Assembly (NCBI RefSeq): GCF_018070465.1
Contig: NZ_JAGPXT010000001.1
Location: 186,001-250,000 of the forward strand
DNA length: 64,000 bases
Source: Micromonospora sp. C95
Lineage (GTDB): Bacteria > Actinomycetota > Actinomycetes > Mycobacteriales > Micromonosporaceae
Direction: 5' to 3'
The notes beneath the pieces are model-generated. The model did no database searches and was not told where the DNA came from. It was given only the letters and a program-made list of their open reading frames with translations. Within the stretch, counting starts at the first letter, position 1, and each line of letters begins with the position of its first letter. Below are positions 33,898 through 41,876 of this stretch, piece after piece. Position numbers and translations under genes: made by a program.

Positions 33898-34865
33898 TCG
33901 CCATAGATGCCGCGCTGGCGGACCAGCTACGCCGCGACCTCCTCACCGCCGCCGGCCATCAACAGACCGGTGGGCAGGTCATCCAGGAGTGGGAACTGTC
34001 GACAGTGCAGCGCCTGTACTTGGGCGACGGCAGCAGCGTGATCTGCAAGCTCGCCACATCACCGTTCACCGGCGAAGCCGCCGTGCTGCGAGCCCTCAAC
34101 GAAAACGGTGCCGCCGTGCCCCACCTGCACGGCTACACGCTACGTCCACAGGCGCTGGGCATGCTCATGGACGACCTCGGCGACCCCATCCGGCCGCCCA
34201 CCACGGCCGAGGCCGCAGCCGCCGCCCGCGCGGTCCACACCATCCCTGCGATGCCCACGCTGCCCGCGTTCGGTCAGCAGACCCTGGCAAGCCTTCCAGA
34301 GCAGGCGCTGGCCGCACTCGACGCGCTACACCGCCAAGGGCGTTTCCTCAACACGGGCACGATCGAGGACCTGCTGCGGCGGCTGGAAGCCGTGGCGGGC
34401 CGGCGCGCCGACGGCACCGAACGAGAGCCCTTCGGGCTGTGCCACGGCGAGTTCCACCGCAGCTCGCTGCACATCAGCCGCACGGGATGCCGCCTCGTCG
34501 ACTGGGCGAAAGCCTTCACCGGACCCGGCCTGCTCGACCTCGCCACTTGGTTCGGCACCCGCAACGCCCCAGACCCCGCTCAACTCACCCGCCTGATCCG
34601 CGCCTACGTCGCGGCTGGCGGCAGCGCCGACGCCCACTCCGACCGCGGCGAACTGCCGGCAGCTCAGTGGGCGCTGGGATGGCACCGCGTGTGGGCAGCC
34701 TGGTGGTTCCTGACCACAGCCGCCGCAGGCCACCACCAGCCCCACACCGATGGCTCTCACGCCCAGGTCGTGCACCGCCAACTGCACGCTGCCGCGCAAC
34801 TGCTCGACGCCGCCCCGTCTGGCGCGTCCGGAGTTCATCTCACTACCGCGGGAAGACCCTCATGA
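33894..34865 (+). CDS. Phosphotransferase-like (APH/choline kinase fold) protein with altered catalytic motif
   Basis: 323 residues. The fold is recognised by VICKLATSPFTGEAAVLRAL (nucleotide lobe with a Lys and Glu), then by a catalytic loop CHGEFHRSSLHIS and LVDWAKAFTGPGLLDLATWF. In active aminoglycoside/homoserine kinases the loop reads HGDxxxxN and the metal site is DxD/DWE. Here Asp is replaced by Glu, the final Asn by Ser, and the second acidic residue after DWA is missing. It may therefore be a very unusual kinase or a non-catalytic nucleotide-binding protein. GTG start and TGA stop overlap the neighbours by 4 bases. Confidence 0.7.
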   Translation: MIAIDAALADQLRRDLLTAAGHQQTGGQVIQEWELSTVQRLYLGDGSSVICKLATSPFTGEAAVLRALNENGAAVPHLHGYTLRPQALGMLMDDLGDPIRPPTTAEAAAAARAVHTIPAMPTLPAFGQQTLASLPEQALAALDALHRQGRFLNTGTIEDLLRRLEAVAGRRADGTEREPFGLCHGEFHRSSLHISRTGCRLVDWAKAFTGPGLLDLATWFGTRNAPDPAQLTRLIRAYVAAGGSADAHSDRGELPAAQWALGWHRVWAAWWFLTTAAAGHHQPHTDGSHAQVVHRQLHAAAQLLDAAPSGASGVHLTTAGRPS

Positions 34866-35965
34866 AGCGCCTCATCGTGGACACCCACGCCTCGTCCTGC
34901 TACTTCCGCACCTCCGTCGGCGGGGATGGCCGCAAGGCGTTGGTGCAGATCACCGAACGGTGCAACCTGCACTGCGCCCACTGCTTTGTCTCCTCGACCG
35001 CAGTCGGGTCCGACCTGTCCCTGGGCGACTTCACCACCCGAGTGTTGCCCCGGCTGCTCGATGCCCGAGTCGAGCGCCTCACGCTCACCGGGGGCGAGCC
35101 GTTCGTCCACTCCGACCTGATCGCCATGTGCCAGGCGGTGGCCGATCAGGGACTGCCGGTGGGTATCTGCACCAACGCGACGCTGACGCGTGACGCCGAC
35201 ATCGCCGCCTTGGCCGCCTTGGGCAACGTTCACGTCAACGTGTCCTTCGACGGGTTCCGATCCGACAGTCACGGCAAGTTCCGCGGCGACCGGTCTTCGT
35301 TCGCCACCACCGTCGCCACCACCCGCAAGTTCGCCGATGCCGGCCTCCTCAAGGGCCTGCTGTCCACGCCCAACGCGCTGACCGTGCCGGAGGAGTTCGC
35401 TGACCTGTGCGCCTTCGCCGTCGACGTCGGCGCCGAGTACGTGCTGATGAATCCGCTGTCCTCCTTCGGACGGGGGGTGAAGAGCCGCAGTAAGCTCGCT
35501 GCCACCACGGCGGCGATGGACGCCATCACGGCCGTGACCGACCGCTTCGCCGGCCACGTCGACCTCGTGCGCATCCGGTTCCCCAACGACGGCCTGCCGC
35601 TGGGCGGATGCGACGCGGGAAAACTGATCTACGTCTTCGTTGACGGGCAGGTCGCCGTTTGCCCCTACCTGGTCTTCGCCGCCCGCACGCCTGCCTCCGC
35701 GCACCGCGATACCGAGTTCCTCACCGGCAACATCCTCGATAGTGAGGTTGTCACCGGCCTCGACGCCTACGACTTCCATGGCCGCTACCGGCTCGGCGCC
35801 AACCCGACCTGCGGCTCCTGCGCGCTGGCCGGACAGTGCGGCAAGGGCTGCCCTGCCGCGGTCATCGCCACCGGTGGCCGCATCGGCGACGTCGATACCG
35901 AGCAGTGCCCCGTCACCGACCCATCCGGTCGTCGACTGCTCCCGCTGTCCCTGGCCAAGGGGTGA
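34862..35965 (+). CDS. Radical SAM enzyme with SPASM-type C-terminus
   Basis: 367 residues; ATG 34862 overlaps the previous stop. The [4Fe-4S] motif CNLHCAHC gives Cys34, Cys38 and Cys41. LTGGEPF (SAM-binding GGE) is near 80 and VNVSFDGF near 130. A C-terminal cysteine-rich region includes LGGCDAG, VCPYLVF and CGSCALAGQCGKGCPA, as in SPASM/twitch domains that hold extra clusters. Such enzymes modify peptides or small molecules by radical chemistry. No precursor-peptide gene is visible beside it. It sits in the centre of an operon of nucleotide-enzyme-like genes, so a nucleotide- or sugar-type substrate is as likely as a peptide. Confidence 0.85.
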   Translation: MKRLIVDTHASSCYFRTSVGGDGRKALVQITERCNLHCAHCFVSSTAVGSDLSLGDFTTRVLPRLLDARVERLTLTGGEPFVHSDLIAMCQAVADQGLPVGICTNATLTRDADIAALAALGNVHVNVSFDGFRSDSHGKFRGDRSSFATTVATTRKFADAGLLKGLLSTPNALTVPEEFADLCAFAVDVGAEYVLMNPLSSFGRGVKSRSKLAATTAAMDAITAVTDRFAGHVDLVRIRFPNDGLPLGGCDAGKLIYVFVDGQVAVCPYLVFAARTPASAHRDTEFLTGNILDSEVVTGLDAYDFHGRYRLGANPTCGSCALAGQCGKGCPAAVIATGGRIGDVDTEQCPVTDPSGRRLLPLSLAKG

Positions 35966-36561
35966 GCAGCCTGTTCATCGCCGTGGAGGGCCCGAACGGA
36001 GTCGGCAAGAGCACCGTCGCCCGCCTTCTGGCCGACCGCCTCGCCGAACTCGGACCGGCCGGGGTCCACCTGACCGGCGAGCCCACCCGCACGCCCCTGG
36101 GCCAGCTCCTGCGCCGCCAGGAATCCTTCCTGCACGGCAAGGCACTGGCCCTCGCTCTGGCCGCCGACCGCGCCGCGCACATCGAAACGGAGATCATCCC
36201 CCGGCTCGACGACGGACTGCATGTCGTCTCCGACCGGTACGTCGCCTCCTCGCTGGTGCTGCAACGCATCGACGGCCTTGACCTCGGCGAGATCTGGTCC
36301 TACAACCGCTACGTCCTGCCCGCCACCGTCATCTACCTCGAAGACCACCCAGAGGTCATCCGCACCCGACTGGCAGCCAGGGCGCACCTGACCAGGCTGG
36401 AAGTGGCCGGCTCACCCGAGAAAGAACTCGCCCTCTACCGCGACGCCGCCACCCACCTGCACCGGCAGCAGTGGCGCCAACACGTCGTCGCCTGCCACGG
36501 CCTCAACCCCGAACAGGTCGTGGACACTATTCTCACCCTGCTAGCCGCCGACGGCCCCTGA
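35962..36561 (+). CDS. Thymidylate-kinase-like P-loop kinase
   Basis: 199 residues from the GTG at 35962 (GTGA overlap with the radical SAM stop). P-loop VEGPNGVGKST (8-18), the DR motif VSDRYVASSLVLQ near 90, and a lid region RLAARAHLTRLEVAG are typical of dTMP kinases. The family phosphorylates dTMP or related nucleoside monophosphates. Here the gene lies in an accessory operon rather than with replication genes, so it probably acts on a special nucleotide or as a pathway kinase. Residue differences in the lid cannot be assigned to a substrate by eye. Confidence 0.8.
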   Translation: MSSLFIAVEGPNGVGKSTVARLLADRLAELGPAGVHLTGEPTRTPLGQLLRRQESFLHGKALALALAADRAAHIETEIIPRLDDGLHVVSDRYVASSLVLQRIDGLDLGEIWSYNRYVLPATVIYLEDHPEVIRTRLAARAHLTRLEVAGSPEKELALYRDAATHLHRQQWRQHVVACHGLNPEQVVDTILTLLAADGP

Positions 36562-36576
36562 CCAGCGAGGCTCACC

Positions 36577-37389
36577 GTGCTGTCCATCCTGACGCTCAAC
36601 GTGCAGGCCGCCGCGCTCGCCCGCGCGCAGAAGCTCCTGACCTGGCTGCTGCAACGCGATGATCACGTGATCATCCTGACCGAAACCAGCAACGGACCCG
36701 GCACCCGGCACCTGCTCACCGGCCTGCGGGCAGCCGGGATGTCCATCGCTCACCAGCCCTCGACTGACGGCGACCGCGGCTGCGCCATCGCCAGCCGCAT
36801 CCCCACCCGCCCAGCCCCGCACCTCACCGCGGGCGTCAGCCTGCCTGGCCGGGCCCCCGCCGTCATCCTCGGCACCGACCCCACCGTCACGATCCTCGGC
36901 CTCTACGTCCCCTCCAGCGACCGGGCACTGGCCAAGCTCGCCAAGAAGCGGACCTTCCTCGCCACCGTCACCGACACCCTGGCGCGACTGCCCACCACCG
37001 ACCGCGCACATCTGGTGGTCGGCGGCGATTACAACGTCATCAGCCGCGACCACCAACCCCGCTACCCCGGCTTCCGACCCTTCGAGTACGACTTCCTCGA
37101 CGCCCTCGCCTTACTCGGGCTCTGCGACGTCCACCGGACTCTGCACCCCGACGTGCAGACACACAGCTGGATCGGCCGTGCCGGAAACGGATATCGCTTC
37201 GACTACCTCCACGCCGGCCCTGGGCTACTGCCTCACCTGGCAGCCGCCGCCTACCTGAACCAACCTCGCCTTGAGGGTCTCACCGACCACTTGGCGCACA
37301 GCGCCGACATCGACGCACCGGCCGCCGGTGGTCGGGGGGCCGGTACGAGCAACGTCGTGGCTTGCTTGACGTCCCGTACGTTCTCCTAG
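36577..37389 (+). CDS. Endonuclease/exonuclease/phosphatase (EEP) superfamily protein
   Basis: 270 residues; GTG 36577, 15 bases after the kinase. EEP signature residues appear in order: LNVQ (Asn8), ILTETS (Glu), a GGDYNVISRD core (Asp/Asn) near 150, FRPFEYDFLDAL, YRFDYLHAG and LTDHLAHSAD (final Asp-His). These provide the metal site of a phosphodiesterase/phosphatase fold. It could hydrolyse nucleotide or sugar phosphates, fitting the operon. A TTA leucine codon is present at 37111-37113 (codon 179). Confidence 0.72.
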   Translation: MLSILTLNVQAAALARAQKLLTWLLQRDDHVIILTETSNGPGTRHLLTGLRAAGMSIAHQPSTDGDRGCAIASRIPTRPAPHLTAGVSLPGRAPAVILGTDPTVTILGLYVPSSDRALAKLAKKRTFLATVTDTLARLPTTDRAHLVVGGDYNVISRDHQPRYPGFRPFEYDFLDALALLGLCDVHRTLHPDVQTHSWIGRAGNGYRFDYLHAGPGLLPHLAAAAYLNQPRLEGLTDHLAHSADIDAPAAGGRGAGTSNVVACLTSRTFS

Positions 37390-37409
37390 ACGAGCGGCAG
37401 AATAGGCGC

Positions 37410-38117
37410 GTGACCCTCTGGACGATCGCCACGGCGGCCGACGAAGCTCGCCGCCAAGCGGCGGTCGCGGTCCTGCCCATCGGCAGCTTCGAACAACACG
37501 GCTCGCATCTACCGCTCGCCACCGACACGATCGTGGCCAGCGCCATCGCCACCGCGCTCGCGGAACTTTACGACCTGTTCCTGCTTCCGCCACTTACTAT
37601 GTCCTGCTCCCACGAGCACGCCGCGTGGCGAGGAACTGTCAGTCTCAGCTCGACCACCCTCACCGCCATCATCAACGACGTCGTGGCGTCCCTCCATGGG
37701 CAAGGCATCGACCGTCTCGTTCTCGTCAACGGGCACGGCGGCAACTATGTGTTGTCCAACATCGTCCAAGAGGCCAACACTGACGGGCCACGCCTCGCGC
37801 TCTTCCCAGGTCGACAGGACTGGGACCAAGCACGCCGCGACGCCGGACTACACAGCACCACCCACGACGACATGCACGCCGGGGAGATCGAGACGTCGAT
37901 CCTTCTCCACGCCGCGCCGGATGCCGTCGGCCCGGACTTCGAAACCGCCGATCACCTCACCGAACGGCCACAGCTCCTGACGCTCGGCTTGGCTGCCTAC
38001 ACGAGCACCGGAGTAGTCGGGCAACCATCGTTGGCCACTGACGCCAAGGGGCAGGCGGTGCTGGCCAGCCTTGCCCGCAGCTTCGCGGACACCCTCACCA
38101 CGCTCACCCGTCAATAG
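37410..38117 (+). CDS. Creatininase-family metal amidohydrolase
   Basis: 235 residues from the GTG at 37410 (a start at 37362 overlapping the previous gene is possible). Creatininase hallmarks are present: VLPIGSFEQHGSHLPLATD (Glu-His-Asp metal ligands near 26-40), LVLVNGHGGN near 100-110 and MHAGEIETSILL near 155-166. Members open cyclic amides or cleave N-formamides or C-terminal peptides; MftE of the mycofactocin pathway is a relative. The presence of a radical SAM gene in the same operon recalls mycofactocin, but no MftA-like peptide or other mft gene is present. Confidence 0.82.
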   Translation: MTLWTIATAADEARRQAAVAVLPIGSFEQHGSHLPLATDTIVASAIATALAELYDLFLLPPLTMSCSHEHAAWRGTVSLSSTTLTAIINDVVASLHGQGIDRLVLVNGHGGNYVLSNIVQEANTDGPRLALFPGRQDWDQARRDAGLHSTTHDDMHAGEIETSILLHAAPDAVGPDFETADHLTERPQLLTLGLAAYTSTGVVGQPSLATDAKGQAVLASLARSFADTLTTLTRQ

Positions 38118-38201
38118 GCCAACACTCGCGCCACGCGACACGATCCTCCTGGCGGCACCCAGCTCTCACCGCGTGCCGGCCGAAATTCGAAGGAGCCCAC
38201 A

Positions 38202-38660
38202 TTGCGCAGCCACGAAGTCGTCCCCGGCCGCACCATCGTCGCGGTATTCGACCACGGAGAAGACTTCTACGACGCCCTCGACCGCACCTGCCGCGCCCAC
38301 GACATCCGCCAGGGCTACATCCCCACCTTCATCGCCGGCCTCGCGGCCGCGGACATCGTCGGCACCTGTGAACGCCTCGACAACCCCGACGCGCCGGTCT
38401 GGTCCAAAGTCCATGTGACCAACATCGAGGCCCTCGGTGGCGGCACCCTCGCCTACGACCCCGGCACCGACACCATCCAGCCGCACATCCACCTCACCGT
38501 GGGCCTAAAGGCGCACAGCGCCACCGCCCACACGAGCCACCTGCTCGCCGCGACTGTCCAGTTCCTCACCGAAATGATCATCGTGGAGATTCTCGAGCCA
38601 CCGATGACGCGCGTTCGCCAAACCGACCTCTACGACGTTCCACTCCTGCAGTTCCCCTGA
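38202..38660 (+). CDS. PPC/DUF296 domain protein
   Basis: 152 residues. A TTG start at 38202 is supported by AGGAG eight bases upstream. It is a single PPC (DUF296) domain: VPGRTIVAVFDHGEDFYDALDRTCRAHDIRQGYI, a middle SKVHVTNIEALGGGTLAYD, and HIHLTVGLKAHSATAHTSHLLAATVQFLTEMIIVEI. Bacterial PPC proteins form trimers and are of uncertain function; plant relatives bind AT-rich DNA. It follows the creatininase gene by 84 bases and may be the last gene of the operon or separately transcribed. Confidence 0.75.
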   Translation: MRSHEVVPGRTIVAVFDHGEDFYDALDRTCRAHDIRQGYIPTFIAGLAAADIVGTCERLDNPDAPVWSKVHVTNIEALGGGTLAYDPGTDTIQPHIHLTVGLKAHSATAHTSHLLAATVQFLTEMIIVEILEPPMTRVRQTDLYDVPLLQFP

Positions 38661-38733
38661 AGCCAGTCGAGCGCGGGGGCCCAGGTCTCCAGCCGTCACA
38701 GCCGGGGCGGCAACAGCCTTGGACTCGACCACC

Positions 38734-39342
38734 TCAGACCGGGGCCGACGACCTCACGGCCGCGCTCGTCAGATTCCAGATCAACGTGTCGTAGGTGTCC
38801 GCCACCCGCAGTACTGGCACGCCGAGTGAGCGAATCATCGCGTCGAGTCCGTGCTGCACCTGTTCACCCGAGTGCCGGGAGCTGACCACCCGCTCCACCT
38901 CAACGAACGCGCCGAGCCCGTCGACGACGTCCACGCATACCGTCGCGTCGTCCCAATCGCCGGTTCGGCGCTGCTTGACGATTCGTACGGTTGGCACCCA
39001 ACCCATCGTCGCTAGAGCAGCGTGCATCGCGTCACGGTCGAAGATCACGCATTCGTGCTCCAGGCAAGCCATCTCGTTGTCGATCGGCTTCTTCACGGTG
39101 AACAGATGGCGCCCATCCTGCGTGCGCAGACGCGCAAACGGAACACCGACCTTCGACATTCCGTACGACCAGCCGGCTGGTGCGTACGCCTGGTCGTCCT
39201 GGACCGACGGCTCCGTCAATACGACCTGCCGCCGGGCGAGCGCCGTGATCAACCTCTGCAGGTCGTCGACGCGATACTTGGCTTCAACCTCATGATCATT
39301 GTTGGCCGGCTCGTGGGTCACGAGTAGGGAGCATACGAGCAT
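38734..39342 (-). CDS. CYTH-domain protein (class IV adenylate cyclase/thiamine triphosphatase fold)
   Basis: 202 residues. The CYTH signature ExExK is DHEVEAKYRV (Glu18/Glu20-Lys22 region), followed by RLRTQDGRHLFTVKKP and FDRDAMHAAL, VCVDVVDGLGAFVEVE and a late TYDTLIW. These are the charged residues of the tunnel that binds triphosphate groups. Members hydrolyse triphosphates or make cAMP. No partner kinase is adjacent. It is divergent from the XRE regulator at 39510, with site C of the TGTCRG repeats in the 167-base gap. An earlier start than 39342 is not seen. Confidence 0.75.
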   Translation of the reverse strand: MLVCSLLVTHEPANNDHEVEAKYRVDDLQRLITALARRQVVLTEPSVQDDQAYAPAGWSYGMSKVGVPFARLRTQDGRHLFTVKKPIDNEMACLEHECVIFDRDAMHAALATMGWVPTVRIVKQRRTGDWDDATVCVDVVDGLGAFVEVERVVSSRHSGEQVQHGLDAMIRSLGVPVLRVADTYDTLIWNLTSAAVRSSAPV

Positions 39343-39378
39343 CGGAGGTCACGCGAGTTCGGACGACCGCGAGGCCAA

Positions 39379-39395
39379 TGTCGGAACTTTGTCGG
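39379..39395 (+). promoter_or_regulatory. Site C: 11-bp-spaced tandem TGTCGG
   Basis: TGTCGGAACTTTGTCGG on the plus strand. The half-sites start at 39379 and 39390. The context CAATGTCGGAACTTTGTC is almost the same as site B. It lies between the CYTH gene and the XRE gene; a TACAGT that could be a -10 box follows at about 39446. Confidence 0.6.
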
Positions 39396-39509
39396 AAGAG
39401 TGCTGGATGAAGCCGCTGAGTAGCTGGCGCATCACAGACCTGCACTACAGTGCTCCCACGCCAACCTGCCTCGCCTCGCGCGAGCGTTCGTACCCATCGG
39501 GAGCTGCTG

Positions 39510-40778
39510 ATGTCGAGCGTGCCACCACAAGACGTGGCCAAGGCATGGATCGCTCTTGGCCAAATGCTGGCCCGCAGCCGCAAAGCCGCTGGTTACACGC
39601 AAGAGACGTACGCCCCGCGGGTGAGCTATGGACGGAGCACGATCGCGAACGTGGAGACCGGCAGACAGCGTGTGGGCCGCGATTTCTGGGCCCGAAGCGA
39701 CGAGGTGTTGGGCACCGGGGGCAGACTGGTCCGGGAATACGATCGCATCCGGCTCGCCAGCAACCGGCACGTGTTGAGCGGCACGGCCGCCCCTACGGCG
39801 TGCCACGTGGCTGCTGAGCCCTCGTCCTCCACCGCTGCGGAGGCGCTCGCCCGCACGCCGGGAACGGACTACCTGGTGGGCGAGTGGAACAGCTTTTCCA
39901 CGCTCACCAGCATGCTGGCCCAGCAGCGCCAGGCCGTGTCACCCGACGCGCTACTGGGTCTGATCGAGGCCCACCGTGACTGCCTGTCGACGCTGTATCG
40001 CAAAGCGGGTCGTGCTCCCATCCGCGCTGATATCGGAGCGATGCTCGCCGAAGCCTCGATCGTCGCCAGCCGGCTGTGGAGCGCGCAAGGCAACCGTGCC
40101 CTCGCGCTCGCTCACTGTGCCTATGCCCGTCAGCTCGGCGACAGGCTGGGCAGCCGCAGGATCAGCGCAACGGCACGCATCTTCGAGAGCAACCTCCACT
40201 CGGAGGCTGCCACACTGATTGACGCAGACGGTGACATCATGATCGGCCTGCGGCTCCTCGATGAGGCCGCCCGTGCGTCCACCGATCTCAGTCCACCCGC
40301 ACGGGCGCGAGTAGCTGCCGAGCAGGCCCAAGCCTTCGCGGCCCTGCGACTTCCCCGCGAGGCCACGGCGGCCCTGAAGCGGGCAGAAGAAGCGGTCAAC
40401 GACTTGTCACCCGCCGACTGTGTTGGCCTCTACAGCGACTGGAGCAGCGCCCGCCTCCACGTCTACGCGGGCACGTGCCATCTCCTTCTCGGTCAGCCCC
40501 ACCAAGCGGTGACCGTGCTGGAAAGTGCGGTACAAATGCTGCAACACGACCACGCCAACGCCAACGTCGCGTTGGCGGCAGCCGTAGACCTCGCCAGCGC
40601 CTACGCCGACGCCGGCGAACTCGAACAATCCTGCACCTTGCTTGGCGCCACCTACGACCAGCTGAAAGCCGGTGGAAACCATCGAGGCATCGCTCGAGCC
40701 CAACGAGCTCGACAACGGTTGGACCGATGGCGCGATGAGCCGCTTGTCCTCGAACTCGAGGAGCAGATGGCCGCCTAA
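39510..40778 (+). CDS. XRE-family regulator with TPR-like C-terminus (copy 1)
   Basis: 422 residues from ATG 39510 (GGGAG upstream). The N-terminal HTH is KAWIALGQMLARSRKAAGYTQETYAPRVSYGRSTIANVETGRQ, with the family GRSTIAN..TGRQ turn. The rest (about 110-420) is a series of helical repeats rich in Ala/Leu (LALAHCAYARQLGDRL, LLDEAARASTDL, VTVLESAVQMLQ), likely TPR-type ligand- or protein-binding. It is paralogous to the regulators at 49061 and 56553. It probably binds the tandem site C just upstream. Its stop overlaps the convergent HAD gene by 4 bases. Confidence 0.8.
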   Translation: MSSVPPQDVAKAWIALGQMLARSRKAAGYTQETYAPRVSYGRSTIANVETGRQRVGRDFWARSDEVLGTGGRLVREYDRIRLASNRHVLSGTAAPTACHVAAEPSSSTAAEALARTPGTDYLVGEWNSFSTLTSMLAQQRQAVSPDALLGLIEAHRDCLSTLYRKAGRAPIRADIGAMLAEASIVASRLWSAQGNRALALAHCAYARQLGDRLGSRRISATARIFESNLHSEAATLIDADGDIMIGLRLLDEAARASTDLSPPARARVAAEQAQAFAALRLPREATAALKRAEEAVNDLSPADCVGLYSDWSSARLHVYAGTCHLLLGQPHQAVTVLESAVQMLQHDHANANVALAAAVDLASAYADAGELEQSCTLLGATYDQLKAGGNHRGIARAQRARQRLDRWRDEPLVLELEEQMAA

Positions 40779-41509
40779 CGAGCAGCCGGCGTCCCGCCCG
40801 CACTCAACAGCGAACTGACGGCTGCCGCCACCGTCGTCGGGTCGAGACTGTCGAGTACCACGTCAGGTTCGTAGGACGCCAGCTCTCGACGCCCAAGCCG
40901 GTGAGCGACGACAGCGACGCGAAAGTCGGCGTGACGTGCGCAAGCGATGTCGTTGGGCGCATCCCCGATGACGATCGCTCGAGCGGAATCGAGCGGGTCA
41001 CCGTAGACCGCCGAGTAGCGCTGAGCTACGACTGCCGGAAGCTGGAAGCGATCTCGCGCGTCCGATCCGAACCCGCCGATGCGAAGATCAAGAAAATCGT
41101 CCAAGCCCGCCACGTCCAGCTTCACCTCGGCGGCCGAACGCAGATTGCCGGTCAGCACGGTCTGGATGAAGCCACGTTCGTGCAGCTTCGCGATGCTCGC
41201 CGCTGCACCTGGATACGGCGGCTGGACCTCAGCCAACTCCTGCCGACCCTCCTGCATGACCGCGGCGATGGCCTGACGGAAGGCGGGTATGCCCGCCTCC
41301 GCAGATGACGGGTCCACGCCCGAAGCGATCGCCGTGTCCACGGCGATCGACTCGTCCGTATACCCATGCACCTTCTTGTCAGGGAAGACAACCTCGGACT
41401 GCGCGATGCCGTACGCACGAGCGATCGCACGCGTCAGCCAACGCAAGTCCGCGGGGATGAGCGTCCCGTCAACGTCCCAGATGACCAAGCCGGCGCTGCT
41501 GTGGTTCAT
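40775..41509 (-). CDS. HAD-superfamily hydrolase
   Basis: 244 residues; ATG 41509. HAD motif I VIWDVDGTLIPAD (Asp12 nucleophile, Asp14), a long cap domain after VVFPDKKVHGYTDESIAVDTA, motif II VLTGNLR, a Lys (VKLDVAG) and motif IV VIGDAPNDIACA are all present. It fits phosphatases such as phosphoglycolate-phosphatase-like enzymes; the substrate is unknown. The gene is divergent from the FAD-dehydrogenase cassette with site E in between. Its 3' end meets the XRE gene. Confidence 0.82.
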   Translation of the reverse strand: MNHSSAGLVIWDVDGTLIPADLRWLTRAIARAYGIAQSEVVFPDKKVHGYTDESIAVDTAIASGVDPSSAEAGIPAFRQAIAAVMQEGRQELAEVQPPYPGAAASIAKLHERGFIQTVLTGNLRSAAEVKLDVAGLDDFLDLRIGGFGSDARDRFQLPAVVAQRYSAVYGDPLDSARAIVIGDAPNDIACARHADFRVAVVAHRLGRRELASYEPDVVLDSLDPTTVAAAVSSLLSAGGTPAAR

Positions 41510-41876
41510 AGATCCATCGTCGCACGGGCACGAGCAGCTAACCCTGCCGAGCGCTCCGGGTTCGCGGTCGGACCGAAAGGCCAAGCGGTGGATGCGGTCG
41601 CGGCAGCGGGTGTCGGTGGATTGTCATAGTCCGATGACATGCCTGTCCGACAACACCCGACGTCGGCGACGGTGAGTGAGCCTTCCCCGAAAGGCCCCGG
41701 GCGGATCGTCCGCGCATCGCTGTCCAGACGGCACCTTCGCTGCCCTACGTGGTGATCATCGCGCTGGCCGCGGCTGCTGCCGATTTGCTGATTCAGCCAC
41801 GGACATGCAGCGCGTCCGGCGGCGGGGATGGCTGTTCGCTCCCGATCGCCTGCGACTGTTGGAAGGAATGTCTGCA
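41510..41876. other. Divergent regulatory region of 367 bases
   Basis: No supported gene. It lies between the HAD gene (leftward) and the FAD-dehydrogenase cassette (rightward). It includes site E (41611-41652). Open frames crossing the region have no ribosome site; the true FAD start is supported by GGAAGG ten bases before 41877. Confidence 0.5.
41611..41652. promoter_or_regulatory. Site E: mirrored TGTC half-sites in the divergent region
   Basis: TGTCGG (41611) and TGTCAT (41622) are 11 bp apart. They are followed by the inverted ATGACA (41634-41639) and CCGACA (41647-41652), so the whole 42-base block is a long imperfect inverted repeat centred near 41631. The left half matches site A. 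Confidence 0.55.

Noticed and set aside
34862..38117. Complete mycofactocin cluster
   Set aside because: Only a radical SAM enzyme and a creatininase resemble mft genes; no MftA, MftB or glycosyltransferase is present.
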